Below are positions 1-8,318 of a stretch of DNA of 64,000 nucleotides, one piece after another. A program made the position numbers and the translations under genes. Positions within the stretch are counted from its first letter, which is position 1. Every line of letters starts with the position of its first letter. The notes beneath the pieces were generated by a model. That model was not told the DNA's origin and did not search any database. It worked only from the letters and a program-made list of their open reading frames with translations. This stretch comes from Waterburya agarophytonicola KI4 (lineage in GTDB: Bacteria > Cyanobacteriota > Cyanobacteriia > Cyanobacteriales > Xenococcaceae). The DNA is taken from contig NZ_JADWDC010000016.1 in the NCBI RefSeq assembly GCF_020640915.1, positions 1 through 64,000 of the forward strand. The letters run 5' to 3'.

Positions 1-1
1 T

Positions 2-157
2 CAAGACTATTATGCTCTTCTAGTCTGCATTTCAGACTTAGCGGGAAAAGTCAGGACTGAACAACTAAATGGAGAACTTACAATAGATCGAGCCAAAGGT
101 ACAAGTTTCAATATAACTTTTAGCGAGCTTCAATACAATGAAAGGGTAGCAATCTAA
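2..157 (+). CDS. C-terminal fragment of a sensor histidine kinase (cut by window edge)
   Basis: An open frame enters from the left edge and stops at a TAA at 155-157, giving about 51 residues. It ends with a [14 protein letters not shown]-like block (here [15 protein letters not shown]) followed by NITFSEL and a short charged tail. That block is the last part of the HATPase fold in cyanobacterial PAS/GAF sensor kinases of the HWE/HisKA_2 type. The sensor and phosphoacceptor parts lie outside the window, so the signal cannot be judged. It faces thrS tail to tail, with about 37 bases between the stops and no clear terminator. The kinase call rests on this short tail only. Confidence 0.55.
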   Translation, partial: QDYYALLVCISDLAGKVRTEQLNGELTIDRAKGTSFNITFSELQYNERVAI

Positions 158-194
158 CAACAACTTTAGAACACTACCCAGTAGAAAAACACAA

Positions 195-2042
195 TTAAAA
201 ATTAGAACGATCATTGATCGCCTTTTGTAATTTCTCAATCACTTCAGAAATCGCGATCGCCCCTAATTCCCCTGAAGCACGGGTACGGATACTCAAAGTA
301 TTTTCTTCTACTTCTTTATCTCCCACTACAGACATCATAGGGATCTTTTGCTTCTCTGCATTACGGATCATTTTACCCAAACGCTCCCCACTAGTATCGG
401 CTTCAGCCCGAATACCCACTTCTCGCATTTTGGCAGCAACTTCTTTAACATAATTAAAGTGAGCATCCCTAACGGGTAAGAGACGCACTTGCACTGGTGC
501 TAACCAAAGAGGAAAATCTCCCGCGTATTCTTCAATTAAAATACCGATCAGCCTTTCTAACGAACCAAAAGGTGCGCGGTGAATCATAATTGGACGCTTA
601 CGACTACCATCTTCAGCTACATATTCGAGTTCAAAGCGTTCGGGCAAATTATAATCTACCTGTACTGTTCCGAGTTGCCATTCCCTACCCAAAGCATCTT
701 CAAAAATGAAATCTAGTTTTGGACCATAAAAAGCAGCTTCTCCTGGTGCTTCAAAATGATTCATGTCCATTTTTTCCACAGCCCGACGGATAGCATTCTG
801 AGCCTTGTCCCAAGCTTCATCCGAACCGACATATTTATCCGATGCGGGATCTTTAAAACTCAGACGAGCTTTAAAATTACTCAGTTGCAGACTTTTGAAG
901 ACAGATAAAATTAGATCGACTACTTTCAAAAATTCATCATCCAACTGTTCGGGAGTAACAAATAAATGAGAATCATCCACAGTAAAACCACGAACTCTTG
1001 TCAAGCCTCCTAACTCCCCAGACTGCTCATAACGATAGACAGTTCCAAACTCTGCTAACCGCATTGGTAGCTCTTTGTAGGAACGCAATTCACTTTTATA
1101 GATCTGAATGTGGAAAGGACAGTTCATGGGCTTAAGAGCAAAACCTTGTTCCGCTGCTGCTGCTGCTGCACTTTCTGCCATCATCGGGAACATATCTTCT
1201 TTATAGTTTTGCCAATGTCCCGAAATTTTAAATAGATCTACTTTCCCCAAGTGAGGCGTAACTACAGGAAGATAACCCCGCTTAGTTTGTTCTCCTTTAA
1301 GATAATCTTCCAATTGCGATCGCAAGATAGTCCCTTTAGGAGTCCACAAAGGCAAACCAGCCCCCACAGCATCGGCAAAGATAAATAATCCTAATTCTTT
1401 ACCCAGTTTACGGTGATCCCGTTTTAAGGCTTCTTCCTTACGGCGTTGGTATTCTTCTAACTGTTCGGGAGTTTCCCAAGCCGTACCGTAAATTCGCTGC
1501 AACTGGGCTTTGGTTTCATCTCCCCGCCAATATGCCCCTGCAACACTTTCTAAAGCGATCGCTTTGGGATCGATATCTCCCGTACTCTCAACGTGAGGCC
1601 CCGCACAAAGATCCCACCATTGTTCTCCTAAATGATATAGGGTAATTGGCTCAGAGATGCTATCCAAAATCTCTAGCTTATAGGGTTCATGCAACTCTTC
1701 AATACGGCGTTTAGCTTCTTCTCGGCTAACTTCTTCTCTCACTACAGGCAATTTACGGTTAATAATCTTAATCATTTCCTTGCGGATTTTTTTCAGATCC
1801 TTCTCTGTAAACGCATCGGGACTATCAAAATCATAATAAAAGCCATTTTCCGTCCAAGGACCAATTGTTACCTGTGCTTTAGGAAACAGCTTTTGCACTG
1901 CCATCGCCATAACATGAGACGTAGTATGGCGGATTTTTTGTAATGATTCGGATTCGCTAGTGCGGAGTAATTTAATTGGTTGTTGTGCTTTTTCTGCTTC
2001 AGGCATCGGCTGTTGTAATCGGCTATTGTAAAAGAGGCTCAT
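195..2042 (-). CDS. thrS: Threonyl-tRNA synthetase lacking the TGS domain
   Basis: Charges tRNA-Thr with threonine in the cytoplasm. The protein starts almost directly at the N2 editing domain, with HTTSH and the CAGPH editing motifs. The class II core follows, with motif 2 near RGFTVDDSH, zinc ligands in NCPFH and DDSH, and motif 3 in HRAPFGSLERLIG, then the anticodon-binding domain. At about 615 residues it lacks the roughly 60-residue N-terminal TGS domain of E. coli ThrRS. I chose the ATG at 2042; an in-frame TTG at 2078 would add 12 residues but has no better ribosome site. The gene is monocistronic and convergent with the kinase fragment at the left edge. Confidence 0.95.
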   Translation of the reverse strand: MSLFYNSRLQQPMPEAEKAQQPIKLLRTSESESLQKIRHTTSHVMAMAVQKLFPKAQVTIGPWTENGFYYDFDSPDAFTEKDLKKIRKEMIKIINRKLPVVREEVSREEAKRRIEELHEPYKLEILDSISEPITLYHLGEQWWDLCAGPHVESTGDIDPKAIALESVAGAYWRGDETKAQLQRIYGTAWETPEQLEEYQRRKEEALKRDHRKLGKELGLFIFADAVGAGLPLWTPKGTILRSQLEDYLKGEQTKRGYLPVVTPHLGKVDLFKISGHWQNYKEDMFPMMAESAAAAAAEQGFALKPMNCPFHIQIYKSELRSYKELPMRLAEFGTVYRYEQSGELGGLTRVRGFTVDDSHLFVTPEQLDDEFLKVVDLILSVFKSLQLSNFKARLSFKDPASDKYVGSDEAWDKAQNAIRRAVEKMDMNHFEAPGEAAFYGPKLDFIFEDALGREWQLGTVQVDYNLPERFELEYVAEDGSRKRPIMIHRAPFGSLERLIGILIEEYAGDFPLWLAPVQVRLLPVRDAHFNYVKEVAAKMREVGIRAEADTSGERLGKMIRNAEKQKIPMMSVVGDKEVEENTLSIRTRASGELGAIAISEVIEKLQKAINDRSNF

Positions 2043-2194
2043 TATCTCGTTATATTCTACAAGCACTTTCCCCTTCAATTACCAGCAACGATCAATAAAG
2101 CTGTAGCTATTGTATTAATATAAATTAAAAATATATTAAATTTTGTAAAAAACGCTAATATAAATATTGAGATAATCAGCTAATTTAAAGTTAA

Positions 2195-2536
2195 ATGTCC
2201 ACAGAACAACCTACTGAAAAAGAGTTGCTCAAGACAGTTTTAGAGCCACTTCTAGAAGATTTTCAATATTGGTTCGAGAGATCTCGCAACCTTTTGGAGT
2301 CCGAGCAAATGTCTTTCTTTTCTCATCAAGAACAAGCTCAATTATTAGAGAGAATTATTCGATGTCAAAAAGAAGTTCAAACATCACAAATGCTGTTTAA
2401 AGCTACCGATGGCTCGGCTGGAATAGATTCTAAAATGTTGCTTCCTTGGCATCAATTGGTAGCAGAGTGCTGGAATGTCGCTCAAAAGTGGCGAGAAACA
2501 AAAAATCAATCAGATCGAATCTTACCAGAATCTTAA
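2195..2536 (+). CDS. DUF2605 family protein
   Basis: A 113-residue soluble, acidic, mostly helical protein with the family pattern ELLKTVLEPLLEDFQYWF near the start and MLLPWHQLVAECW near the end. I recognise this as DUF2605, a family found in cyanobacteria and without a known function. There is no signal peptide or membrane segment. It lies 47 bases upstream of a DUF2973 gene on the same strand, and the two families commonly occur as a pair, so they are probably cotranscribed. The start ATG is the first in the frame after the divergent thrS promoter region. Confidence 0.8.
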   Translation: MSTEQPTEKELLKTVLEPLLEDFQYWFERSRNLLESEQMSFFSHQEQAQLLERIIRCQKEVQTSQMLFKATDGSAGIDSKMLLPWHQLVAECWNVAQKWRETKNQSDRILPES

Positions 2537-2583
2537 ACAACCCCAGTAGAAATAAGTTTATTAATCAACAATAATAAAAGTAT

Positions 2584-2889
2584 ATGTTGCATCTAGTTTA
2601 TATCTTGGTATTCACCGTTATTGCTCTTTTGGCAGTAAGCAATTTAATTCGTAGCTTAATCACTCTAAGCACAGAAACTCAGAAATTCTATCCTCCTAAC
2701 TATAATAGTGCGATCAACAACCGATCCCGTACCCCAAAAAAAGTCCATCCAGAATTATTAGACGAACAAGGTCAAGTAATAGAAGAACCATTACTGGTTA
2801 TGCGTTCTGTGTCTGTGGACGATGCTCGCTCCAGATTAGATGCACTCTATGAAGCTTCTCCTAGCAAAACTATCGATCCAGAAGATTAA
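2584..2889 (+). CDS. DUF2973 family small membrane protein
   Basis: A 101-residue protein with one N-terminal hydrophobic segment (residues 1-25) followed by a soluble acidic part. The C-terminal half carries the family-like stretch EPLLVMRSVSVDDARSRLDAL. This matches DUF2973, a cyanobacterial family of unknown role, and the partner DUF2605 lies directly upstream. The N-terminal helix with a soluble tail suggests attachment to the thylakoid or plasma membrane, but the side is not clear from the sequence. The family call is from memory of the pattern. No function should be inferred. Confidence 0.8.
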   Translation: MLHLVYILVFTVIALLAVSNLIRSLITLSTETQKFYPPNYNSAINNRSRTPKKVHPELLDEQGQVIEEPLLVMRSVSVDDARSRLDALYEASPSKTIDPED

Positions 2890-2990
2890 ATTTAGATCGA
2901 AAACAATTCTGGTAAATTAATTGCTAGGTAAATAGCGTTTAAAATAGGATTTATGGGAACTATAGATATTGCAGTTTTCAAATATCTCCT

Positions 2991-3242
2991 ATGCCCAGAA
3001 AACCCGACGAATATTCAGTTCATCTTCTAATTGCAGGCGGTCACAGAGAAGAAGTCAGATTTACTAATGTTCAGGAATTCCAAAAATGGTACAGTAGCGA
3101 ACTGATGACCAAATCCGATTCGGAAGACTTTATCAACGTACCCATCAAAAACATCCAGGGCGAATATATGGTTCTTAGACCCAAAAGTGTTTTAGCTATT
3201 AGAGTAGAGCCTATTTTTCTTGGCAGTGTAGAACGGTTTTAG
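2991..3242 (+). CDS. Conserved cyanobacterial hypothetical protein, 83 aa
   Basis: A compact 83-residue soluble protein with no membrane segment and no cysteine cluster. The central part (KDSEDFINVPIKNIQGEYMV-like, then LRPKSVLAIRVEP) reads as alternating beta strands, resembling small cyanobacterial proteins found in many genomes, but I cannot name a family. The ATG at 2991 is preceded by a pyrimidine-rich stretch and no strong ribosome site. The gene converges on cytM with 26 bases between stops. Regular codon use supports it being a real gene. Confidence 0.65.
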   Translation: MPRKPDEYSVHLLIAGGHREEVRFTNVQEFQKWYSSELMTKSDSEDFINVPIKNIQGEYMVLRPKSVLAIRVEPIFLGSVERF

Positions 3243-3268
3243 TCATCCAATAATCAACGCCATATTAT

Positions 3269-3643
3269 TTACAGCTGGCTCAAATAACTTAATAAATCAG
3301 CCATTTCTTGTTGACTTGGCTGAAATTTTGGCATTGGAGGAGTTCTTCCGCTGGTTACTTGTGTAATTAAATCTCTTGAGGATTTTCGCTTAGAAATATT
3401 TTCTAATCTAGGTCCGACATTTCGATTGGCTTGTAGGCTGTGGCATCCAGCGCAATTGATTTGAAAAATAGCTAAACCCTTTTGAACATCTCCTGACAAA
3501 GAAAGGACGGCACTGCTATAAGGATCTGAGGTTTTTCGCCAATAGATACCCAGAATGCTAAAACCACCAATAAATATTATTGTTAGTGCAATTATAATTA
3601 GGCGATTTAGCCAAACTTGAGATTGGGCTAACTGGTTATCCAC
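3269..3643 (-). CDS. cytM: Cytochrome cM
   Basis: A small membrane-anchored c-type cytochrome of 124 residues. An N-terminal hydrophobic helix (about residues 14-32) acts as an uncleaved anchor. The single haem site is CAGCH near residue 65, and the distal Met ligand is in the TPPMPKFQP segment. The ending QQEMADLLSYLSQL is typical of CytM rather than of soluble cytochrome c6. CytM is widespread in cyanobacteria and is linked to modulation of respiration and photosynthesis under stress or dark heterotrophic conditions. The start is GTG at 3643. The gene is divergent from petG, with about 240 bases between them. Confidence 0.85.
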   Translation of the reverse strand: MDNQLAQSQVWLNRLIIIALTIIFIGGFSILGIYWRKTSDPYSSAVLSLSGDVQKGLAIFQINCAGCHSLQANRNVGPRLENISKRKSSRDLITQVTSGRTPPMPKFQPSQQEMADLLSYLSQL

Positions 3644-3885
3644 TGTTTATCTTAAATATTATATGAACGTTTACTTATATTTATTATGATTTATAAAATA
3701 ACTTAAATTTTGTAAACAAGCTATGTTGGGTATATTTCGTAACTCGCGAAGTGCAAAGTAAATTTGCAAAACTACAAGAATTAACAACACAATTAATTTG
3801 TCCTTGAATTTTGGCTGTATGACAGCGATACCAGAATTAGCGTAGGATATATTTGAGTTAAACAATTTATTGTAGGAGACACGCT

Positions 3886-4002
3886 GTGATAGAACCTCTG
3901 TTATTAGGTATTGTATTAGGTTTAATCTTTATTACCTTGGCAGGATTGTTTTTTGCTGCTTATATGCAGTACAAACGTGGCAATCAATTAGGCATTGACT
4001 AA
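3886..4002 (+). CDS. petG: Cytochrome b6f complex subunit V (PetG)
   Basis: A 38-residue single-span membrane protein. It starts [13 protein letters not shown], has one transmembrane helix, and ends in the basic QYKRGNQLG tail, which matches PetG throughout. PetG is one of the four small peripheral helices needed for stability of the b6f complex in the thylakoid. The start is GTG at 3886, preceded by a good AGGAG ribosome site at about 3874-3878. The gene is monocistronic and divergent from cytM, so two electron-transport genes share one intergenic control region. Confidence 0.93.
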   Translation: MIEPLLLGIVLGLIFITLAGLFFAAYMQYKRGNQLGID

Positions 4003-4118
4003 ATATAAAAATTTATCAATATAACAAAGTTAATAATAAAGATGTACTAAAGATGAGAGAGTTTAAGATTTTTTCTCATCTTTTTTTTGATCGTGTATTG
4101 TGTGTTGTGTATTATGGA

Positions 4119-4598
4119 CTACTTTTGGTCACTGTTAAATAGACTTTGGATAAATTTTAGATCGTAATTCTCCGTACCTTGTTGTCTGATACGAGCTTCT
4201 CTAGAATTTTCTTGAGTAACAAGATCTATTTCTAAATAGCTTGATGGTTTGAGCAAAAGACGTTGCCACCATTCGATCGCAGTAATGCCAGGATCTACTT
4301 CCATACCTTCCCAATAAATTTCGGGGTAAATAGTATCAACTTGGATGGGTTCTAAACGGTATAAGTCTAGATGATATAAAGGTAGACGACCATCTAAATA
4401 TTCATTAATCAGAGTGAAAGTGGGGCTAACTATCGACTCTTCAATATTCAGTCCTCGTCCAATTCCCTGAACCAAAGTCGTTTTACCCGCGCCCAAATTA
4501 CCTGAAAGAAAAATAACACTACCACTCGGCAAATATTTGCCGAGTAAATAACCCAAGCGTTGAGTTTCTAAAGAGTCGTTCAAAAACAATGTCAACAT
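4119..4598 (-). CDS. tsaE: tRNA threonylcarbamoyladenosine biosynthesis ATPase TsaE
   Basis: An essential P-loop ATPase that works with TsaB, TsaC and TsaD to place t6A at position 37 of ANN-decoding tRNAs. The 159-residue protein has the Walker A motif GNLGAGKTT near residue 35. The SPTFTLINEY segment and the YHLDLYRL block are diagnostic of the family, and WEGMEV precedes AIEWWQRL. The length is normal. The ATG at 4598 is the first in frame. It stands alone, convergent with petG. Confidence 0.93.
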   Translation of the reverse strand: MLTLFLNDSLETQRLGYLLGKYLPSGSVIFLSGNLGAGKTTLVQGIGRGLNIEESIVSPTFTLINEYLDGRLPLYHLDLYRLEPIQVDTIYPEIYWEGMEVDPGITAIEWWQRLLLKPSSYLEIDLVTQENSREARIRQQGTENYDLKFIQSLFNSDQK

Positions 4599-4868
4599 TC
4601 AAAAACCCTTATATAGCAAGAGAAATAGCAACATAAAACCAAAAAGAAACTAGTTGTTCAAAATACTTAATTAATTCATATTAGCGAGTTTTTTGACTAA
4701 TTGAATGCTTATCGCCTATAGCTCATAGTTGAGATTACCTAAAAGATCGCCGTCAATTTAGGGTTGACTTTAGTGCGTAATATCGACAAGGAAGTTATTT
4801 TAGAATGGCGATCGGGAATTATAAATCTGTACTCTTATTACGGGCTGTTGAGATAACAATTAAAATTG

Positions 4869-5840
4869 ATGAATGGAGAAGAGTTATTATCGCTTTATCA
4901 AAAAAGTAATAGAGATTTTAGCCGTGCCAATCTCAGTCAAGTACAAATCATCCAAGCTCAATTAGAGAATATTGACTTGAGTAGATCGGAATTAGACTGG
5001 GCAAATTTGAGCGGTACAAATTTGGCTGGAGCTAATTTAACTAGAGCCAATTTAACCAATGCTCGGCTAATTAAAACCAATTTAGCGGGAGCGAACTTTA
5101 AAAGTGCCGATCTCGCCGAAGCAGATTTTAGTTGGGCTAATCTGGAAAAAGCCTGTTTGATCCGAGTCGATTTGAGCAATGCCAATCTCAGTCAATCTTT
5201 TTTTCGCGATGCCAATCTATCTGATGCTGACTTGAGTAATGCTAACCTCAGTCGAGCTAACCTTGCAGGGGCTAATTTTAGTCGAGCTAATCTTTCTGGA
5301 GCAGATCTTACAGGAGTTGACTTGAGTGGTGCAGATTTTAGCCGTGCGGATTTGAGCGAAGCCAATTTAAGCAATGCTAATTTAACCCACGCCAACTTTA
5401 ATAGAGCCGACTTGAGTGGTAGTAGTCTGCGTCAATCTAACCTACAACAAGCAATGTTGCAGGGGGCTAATTTACGTTCGGCTAATTTACGCAGTGCGGT
5501 ACTAGCGGGGGCAGTGTTAAAAGACAGCGAACGAGGGAATAGTAGCCTATCAACTATATCGCAGTTAAGCTTAAGCAACTTTCAAGCAGACAATAAGATA
5601 GATTTTGGTTCGGCTAATCTAAGGGGGGCAAATATGCAAAATGCCAATTTGCAGGGTGCTAGTTTTCGATTTGCTCTGTTATTTAAAACCAATTTAGAAA
5701 AAGCTAATTTAGAAAATGCTAGTTTAATTGATATATATTTACGAGGGGCTAATTTACGAGGTTCTAACCTAAAAAACAGCATTTTAAGTGGTGTAAATTG
5801 GAAAGGAACAGTGATGCCTGATGGTACTATTCACCCATAA
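4869..5840 (+). CDS. Pentapeptide repeat protein, 323 aa
   Basis: Almost the whole protein is made of A(D/N)LXX pentapeptides, in two blocks of about residues 15-215 and 240-315. They are separated by a repeat-poor linker of about 25 residues, rich in Ser, around residues 218-240. Such repeats fold into a right-handed quadrilateral beta helix. The family is much expanded in cyanobacteria, and most members have no assigned function. No signal peptide is visible, so it is probably cytoplasmic. I chose the ATG at 4869 over a TTG one codon earlier. The opposite strand carries long shadow frames caused by the repeats. Confidence 0.88.
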   Translation: MNGEELLSLYQKSNRDFSRANLSQVQIIQAQLENIDLSRSELDWANLSGTNLAGANLTRANLTNARLIKTNLAGANFKSADLAEADFSWANLEKACLIRVDLSNANLSQSFFRDANLSDADLSNANLSRANLAGANFSRANLSGADLTGVDLSGADFSRADLSEANLSNANLTHANFNRADLSGSSLRQSNLQQAMLQGANLRSANLRSAVLAGAVLKDSERGNSSLSTISQLSLSNFQADNKIDFGSANLRGANMQNANLQGASFRFALLFKTNLEKANLENASLIDIYLRGANLRGSNLKNSILSGVNWKGTVMPDGTIHP

Positions 5841-5859
5841 ATAATATAATTACGGCGAT

Positions 5860-7233
5860 CTATAAACCTAAAATAGTTTTGGCGATGTTGAAGTAGATTA
5901 GAACTCCTAAAACATCAACAGCAGTGGTGATAAAAGGAGCAGACATCAGGGCAGGATCTAGGTTGAGGGAACGAAACAGAAAGGGTAGAGCAGAGCCTGC
6001 AACAGAGGCTAAAAGAGCGATCGCAACTAGACTAATTCCCACAGAAATGGCTACCTGAAAACTACCCTGAAGAAAATAAGCCCAAACCGTTGCCATCACT
6101 CCCAAAATCAAACCCAATAAAATTCCCGCAGCAGCCTCGCGGAAGACTACTTTTCCCGCACCCATGTTTTGAATTTCTTCGGTGTTTAAACCCCGAATAA
6201 CCACCGTCGAGGATTGCGCGCCAACATTGCCCCCCGTACCAGTTAATAGGGGGATAAATGCAGCTAAAATGACTACTTCTTGTAAAAGCGATTCATTGTA
6301 GCGAATTATTGCACCAGTAACGGTATTAGTGAGTAACAAGACAAATAACCAAACCACTCGACGACGAGCAACCGTTAAAAGATTTGTCTGAAAATAACTA
6401 TCTCCATCAGACTGCACTCCACCCAAAGCATAAATATCCTCAGTGGCTTCTTGTTCGATAATGTCAATCACATCATCTACCGTTACTACTCCCACCAATC
6501 TTTCTTCGCTATCTACTACGGGAAGGGCTAAAATATCGTAGCGTTGGATAGTTCGAGCCACTTCTTCTCGATCTGTATCGGTATGGACAAACACCACATC
6601 TCTCGTCATGATTTCTGCCAAAGTAGTATCGGGTGCAGCAATTACTAAATCCCTTAAGGAAACAATTCCCGTCAATTGACGAGATGAATCGGTAACGTAG
6701 AGATAGTAAACTACCTCTGAGGCGTTAGATAAGCTTCTGATTCTTTCTAAGGTTTGGCTAACGGTTAAATTCTCTTTGAGAGAAATATATTCGGGGGTCA
6801 TAATTCGCCCCGCAGTATATTCTCCATAACCGAGTAAGATAGCCGTAGCTTGACGTTCTTTGGGGCTTAATTGGGACAATAGACGGCGTACTATTTTGGC
6901 GGGAAGTTCGTCAAACATTTTAGCGCGATCGTCAGGAGACATTTTATCTACAATGTCTAATACTTCTTGGCGTTTGAATTCTTGAATTAGTGCTTGTTGA
7001 ACATCAGTATTGAGATACTCATAAACTTCGATCGCTTCTGCTTTGGAGAGTAAGCGAAAAGCAATTAATTGGCTTGATTCTGGCAAACCTTCGATGGCTT
7101 CTGCTATGTCTACTGGCTGTACGGGAATTAATAGAGATTTTGCTCCTTCTAGGTTGCCACTTTCTAATAGTAGTTCCAGTTGCGATCGAACTAATTGTCT
7201 TAATTCGTTATGTTTAACTCCATTTGGTATCAT
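5860..7233 (-). CDS. mgtE: Magnesium transporter MgtE
   Basis: A 457-residue Mg2+ channel/transporter with the full MgtE layout. The cytoplasmic MgtE N domain lies at about 15-130, a CBS pair at about 135-255, and five membrane helices at about 285-457. The membrane part has the selectivity segment GTGGNVGAQSST. In characterised MgtE proteins the N and CBS domains sense cytoplasmic Mg2+ and gate the pore. All modules are present and the length is normal. It is divergent from the RRM gene. I looked for an M-box riboswitch in the leader and did not see the conserved pattern. Confidence 0.93.
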   Translation of the reverse strand: MIPNGVKHNELRQLVRSQLELLLESGNLEGAKSLLIPVQPVDIAEAIEGLPESSQLIAFRLLSKAEAIEVYEYLNTDVQQALIQEFKRQEVLDIVDKMSPDDRAKMFDELPAKIVRRLLSQLSPKERQATAILLGYGEYTAGRIMTPEYISLKENLTVSQTLERIRSLSNASEVVYYLYVTDSSRQLTGIVSLRDLVIAAPDTTLAEIMTRDVVFVHTDTDREEVARTIQRYDILALPVVDSEERLVGVVTVDDVIDIIEQEATEDIYALGGVQSDGDSYFQTNLLTVARRRVVWLFVLLLTNTVTGAIIRYNESLLQEVVILAAFIPLLTGTGGNVGAQSSTVVIRGLNTEEIQNMGAGKVVFREAAAGILLGLILGVMATVWAYFLQGSFQVAISVGISLVAIALLASVAGSALPFLFRSLNLDPALMSAPFITTAVDVLGVLIYFNIAKTILGL

Positions 7234-7536
7234 ACATCACGTCCAATAAAGTAAATTTATTATTATTTGTTAATCTCTATTCTGGAAAGAAAAAATATAG
7301 TTATTAAATATATAAATTATTAACTCCTATACATTTTTGGATTTTTTAACATTGTTTTCAATCTTGAGATGAATCCTTTCAATCTAGCTGTGTTAACCTA
7401 CTAAAAAATGGATATTTTAATTCGGTAAGCGTGTTTGTTTCAATTTGTCATAACCTCTAGGCTACGTAATAGATTGACAAGCTTTCTGCCGAAATATCTA
7501 TCTCAAAGCAATACTTGTTAATCAGGAGACAAAATA
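7234..7536. other. Intergenic region between mgtE and the RRM gene
   Basis: About 300 bases of AT-rich divergent spacer. It must hold both promoters. A TTGACA at 7474-7479 followed after 15 bases by TATCTA is a weak candidate promoter for the RRM gene. An AGGAG ribosome site lies just before 7537. I see no coding frame, repeat or riboswitch in it. Confidence 0.4.
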
Positions 7537-7833
7537 ATGTCAATCTATGTCGGTAATCTATCTTATGAGGTTACTAAAGAAGATCTTACGACTGTTTTTG
7601 AAGAATACGGTACTGTATCTAGAGTTTCTCTACCAACAGATCGCGAAACAGGTCGTCCCAGAGGTTTCGGTTTTGTCGAAATGGGCAGTGAAGATGAAGA
7701 AAATAAAGCGATCGACAGCTTAGATGGTGCAGAATGGATGGGAAGAGAATTGAGAGTAAACAAAGCCAGACCTCGCGAAGATAATCGCGGTGGTGGCGGT
7801 CGTCGCTTTGAAAGTTCTTCTCGCAATTATTAA
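7537..7833 (+). CDS. RNA-binding protein with one RRM domain (Rbp type)
   Basis: A 98-residue protein with a single RNA recognition motif. RNP2 is IYVGNL at residues 3-8 and RNP1 is RGFGFVEM at about 42-49, followed by a short Gly/Arg-rich tail (GGGGRRFESSSRNY). This is the cyanobacterial Rbp family, whose members bind RNA. Those with a Gly-rich tail are often cold-regulated, and some help place thylakoid-protein mRNAs at membranes. The leader is long. It is convergent with the DUF4332 gene, only 12 bases apart. Confidence 0.9.
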   Translation: MSIYVGNLSYEVTKEDLTTVFEEYGTVSRVSLPTDRETGRPRGFGFVEMGSEDEENKAIDSLDGAEWMGRELRVNKARPREDNRGGGGRRFESSSRNY

Positions 7834-7845
7834 AAATTGCTTTTT

Positions 7846-8268
7846 TCAAAATTGATGGGTAGTGTTTGACAATAATTTGGCTTCTTCTACCCATTTTTTG
7901 ATTCGTTCTACAGGAGGAGATAGATCTTTGGTTTGTAGGGTTGCCACCTGCAAGCGAACTATTTGACCATGGAGTCGGTGGAAAGGGGTTTGGGCAAGTT
8001 GAGCCACAGAGATAATGCCAGCGTGTAGTAATAATCCGCAGTATTTGTCTCCGACGCTTGGTATACGGGAAAGATCTGCTAAAGCGATCCATTTATTAAT
8101 ATATTTTTGATTTAACTGTAGTTTGCTTGCTAAAGCTAGTTTTGATTCTGAGTTAGTAGAAAAACTCAAGAATATTTTGGTATCGGTTATATTGTTTTCT
8201 TCTAGTAATTCTACTTGCGATCGCATGATTCCTGGCAAGCGATCGATCGACCAGTATTGAGATTTCAT
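7846..8268 (-). CDS. DUF4332 family protein
   Basis: A 140-residue helical protein. The segment IPSVGDKYCGLLLHAGIISVAQLA reads as a helix-hairpin-helix-like unit, a feature of DUF4332. Such folds often touch nucleic acid, but no function is known for this family. It has no membrane helix or signal peptide. The end lies 12 bases from the end of the RRM gene and the start is about 50 bases from the divergent aminopeptidase P gene. The family assignment is from pattern memory. Confidence 0.7.
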   Translation of the reverse strand: MKSQYWSIDRLPGIMRSQVELLEENNITDTKIFLSFSTNSESKLALASKLQLNQKYINKWIALADLSRIPSVGDKYCGLLLHAGIISVAQLAQTPFHRLHGQIVRLQVATLQTKDLSPPVERIKKWVEEAKLLSNTTHQF

Positions 8269-8318
8269 ACTTTTTAAAATGAATAGTTAATAATTATATT
8301 GAGACATACTATTAATTA

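Noticed and set aside
3671-3865. 64-codon minus-strand frame before cytM
   Set aside because: It covers the petG/cytM promoter region and its translation has no recognisable content.
4958-5782. Three minus-strand frames opposite the first pentapeptide gene
   Set aside because: Their Ala/Leu/Lys-rich translations mirror the pentapeptide codons on the other strand; no ribosome sites.
7234-7536. Mg2+ riboswitch (M-box) for mgtE
   Set aside because: I looked for the conserved M-box core in the minus-strand leader and did not find it.
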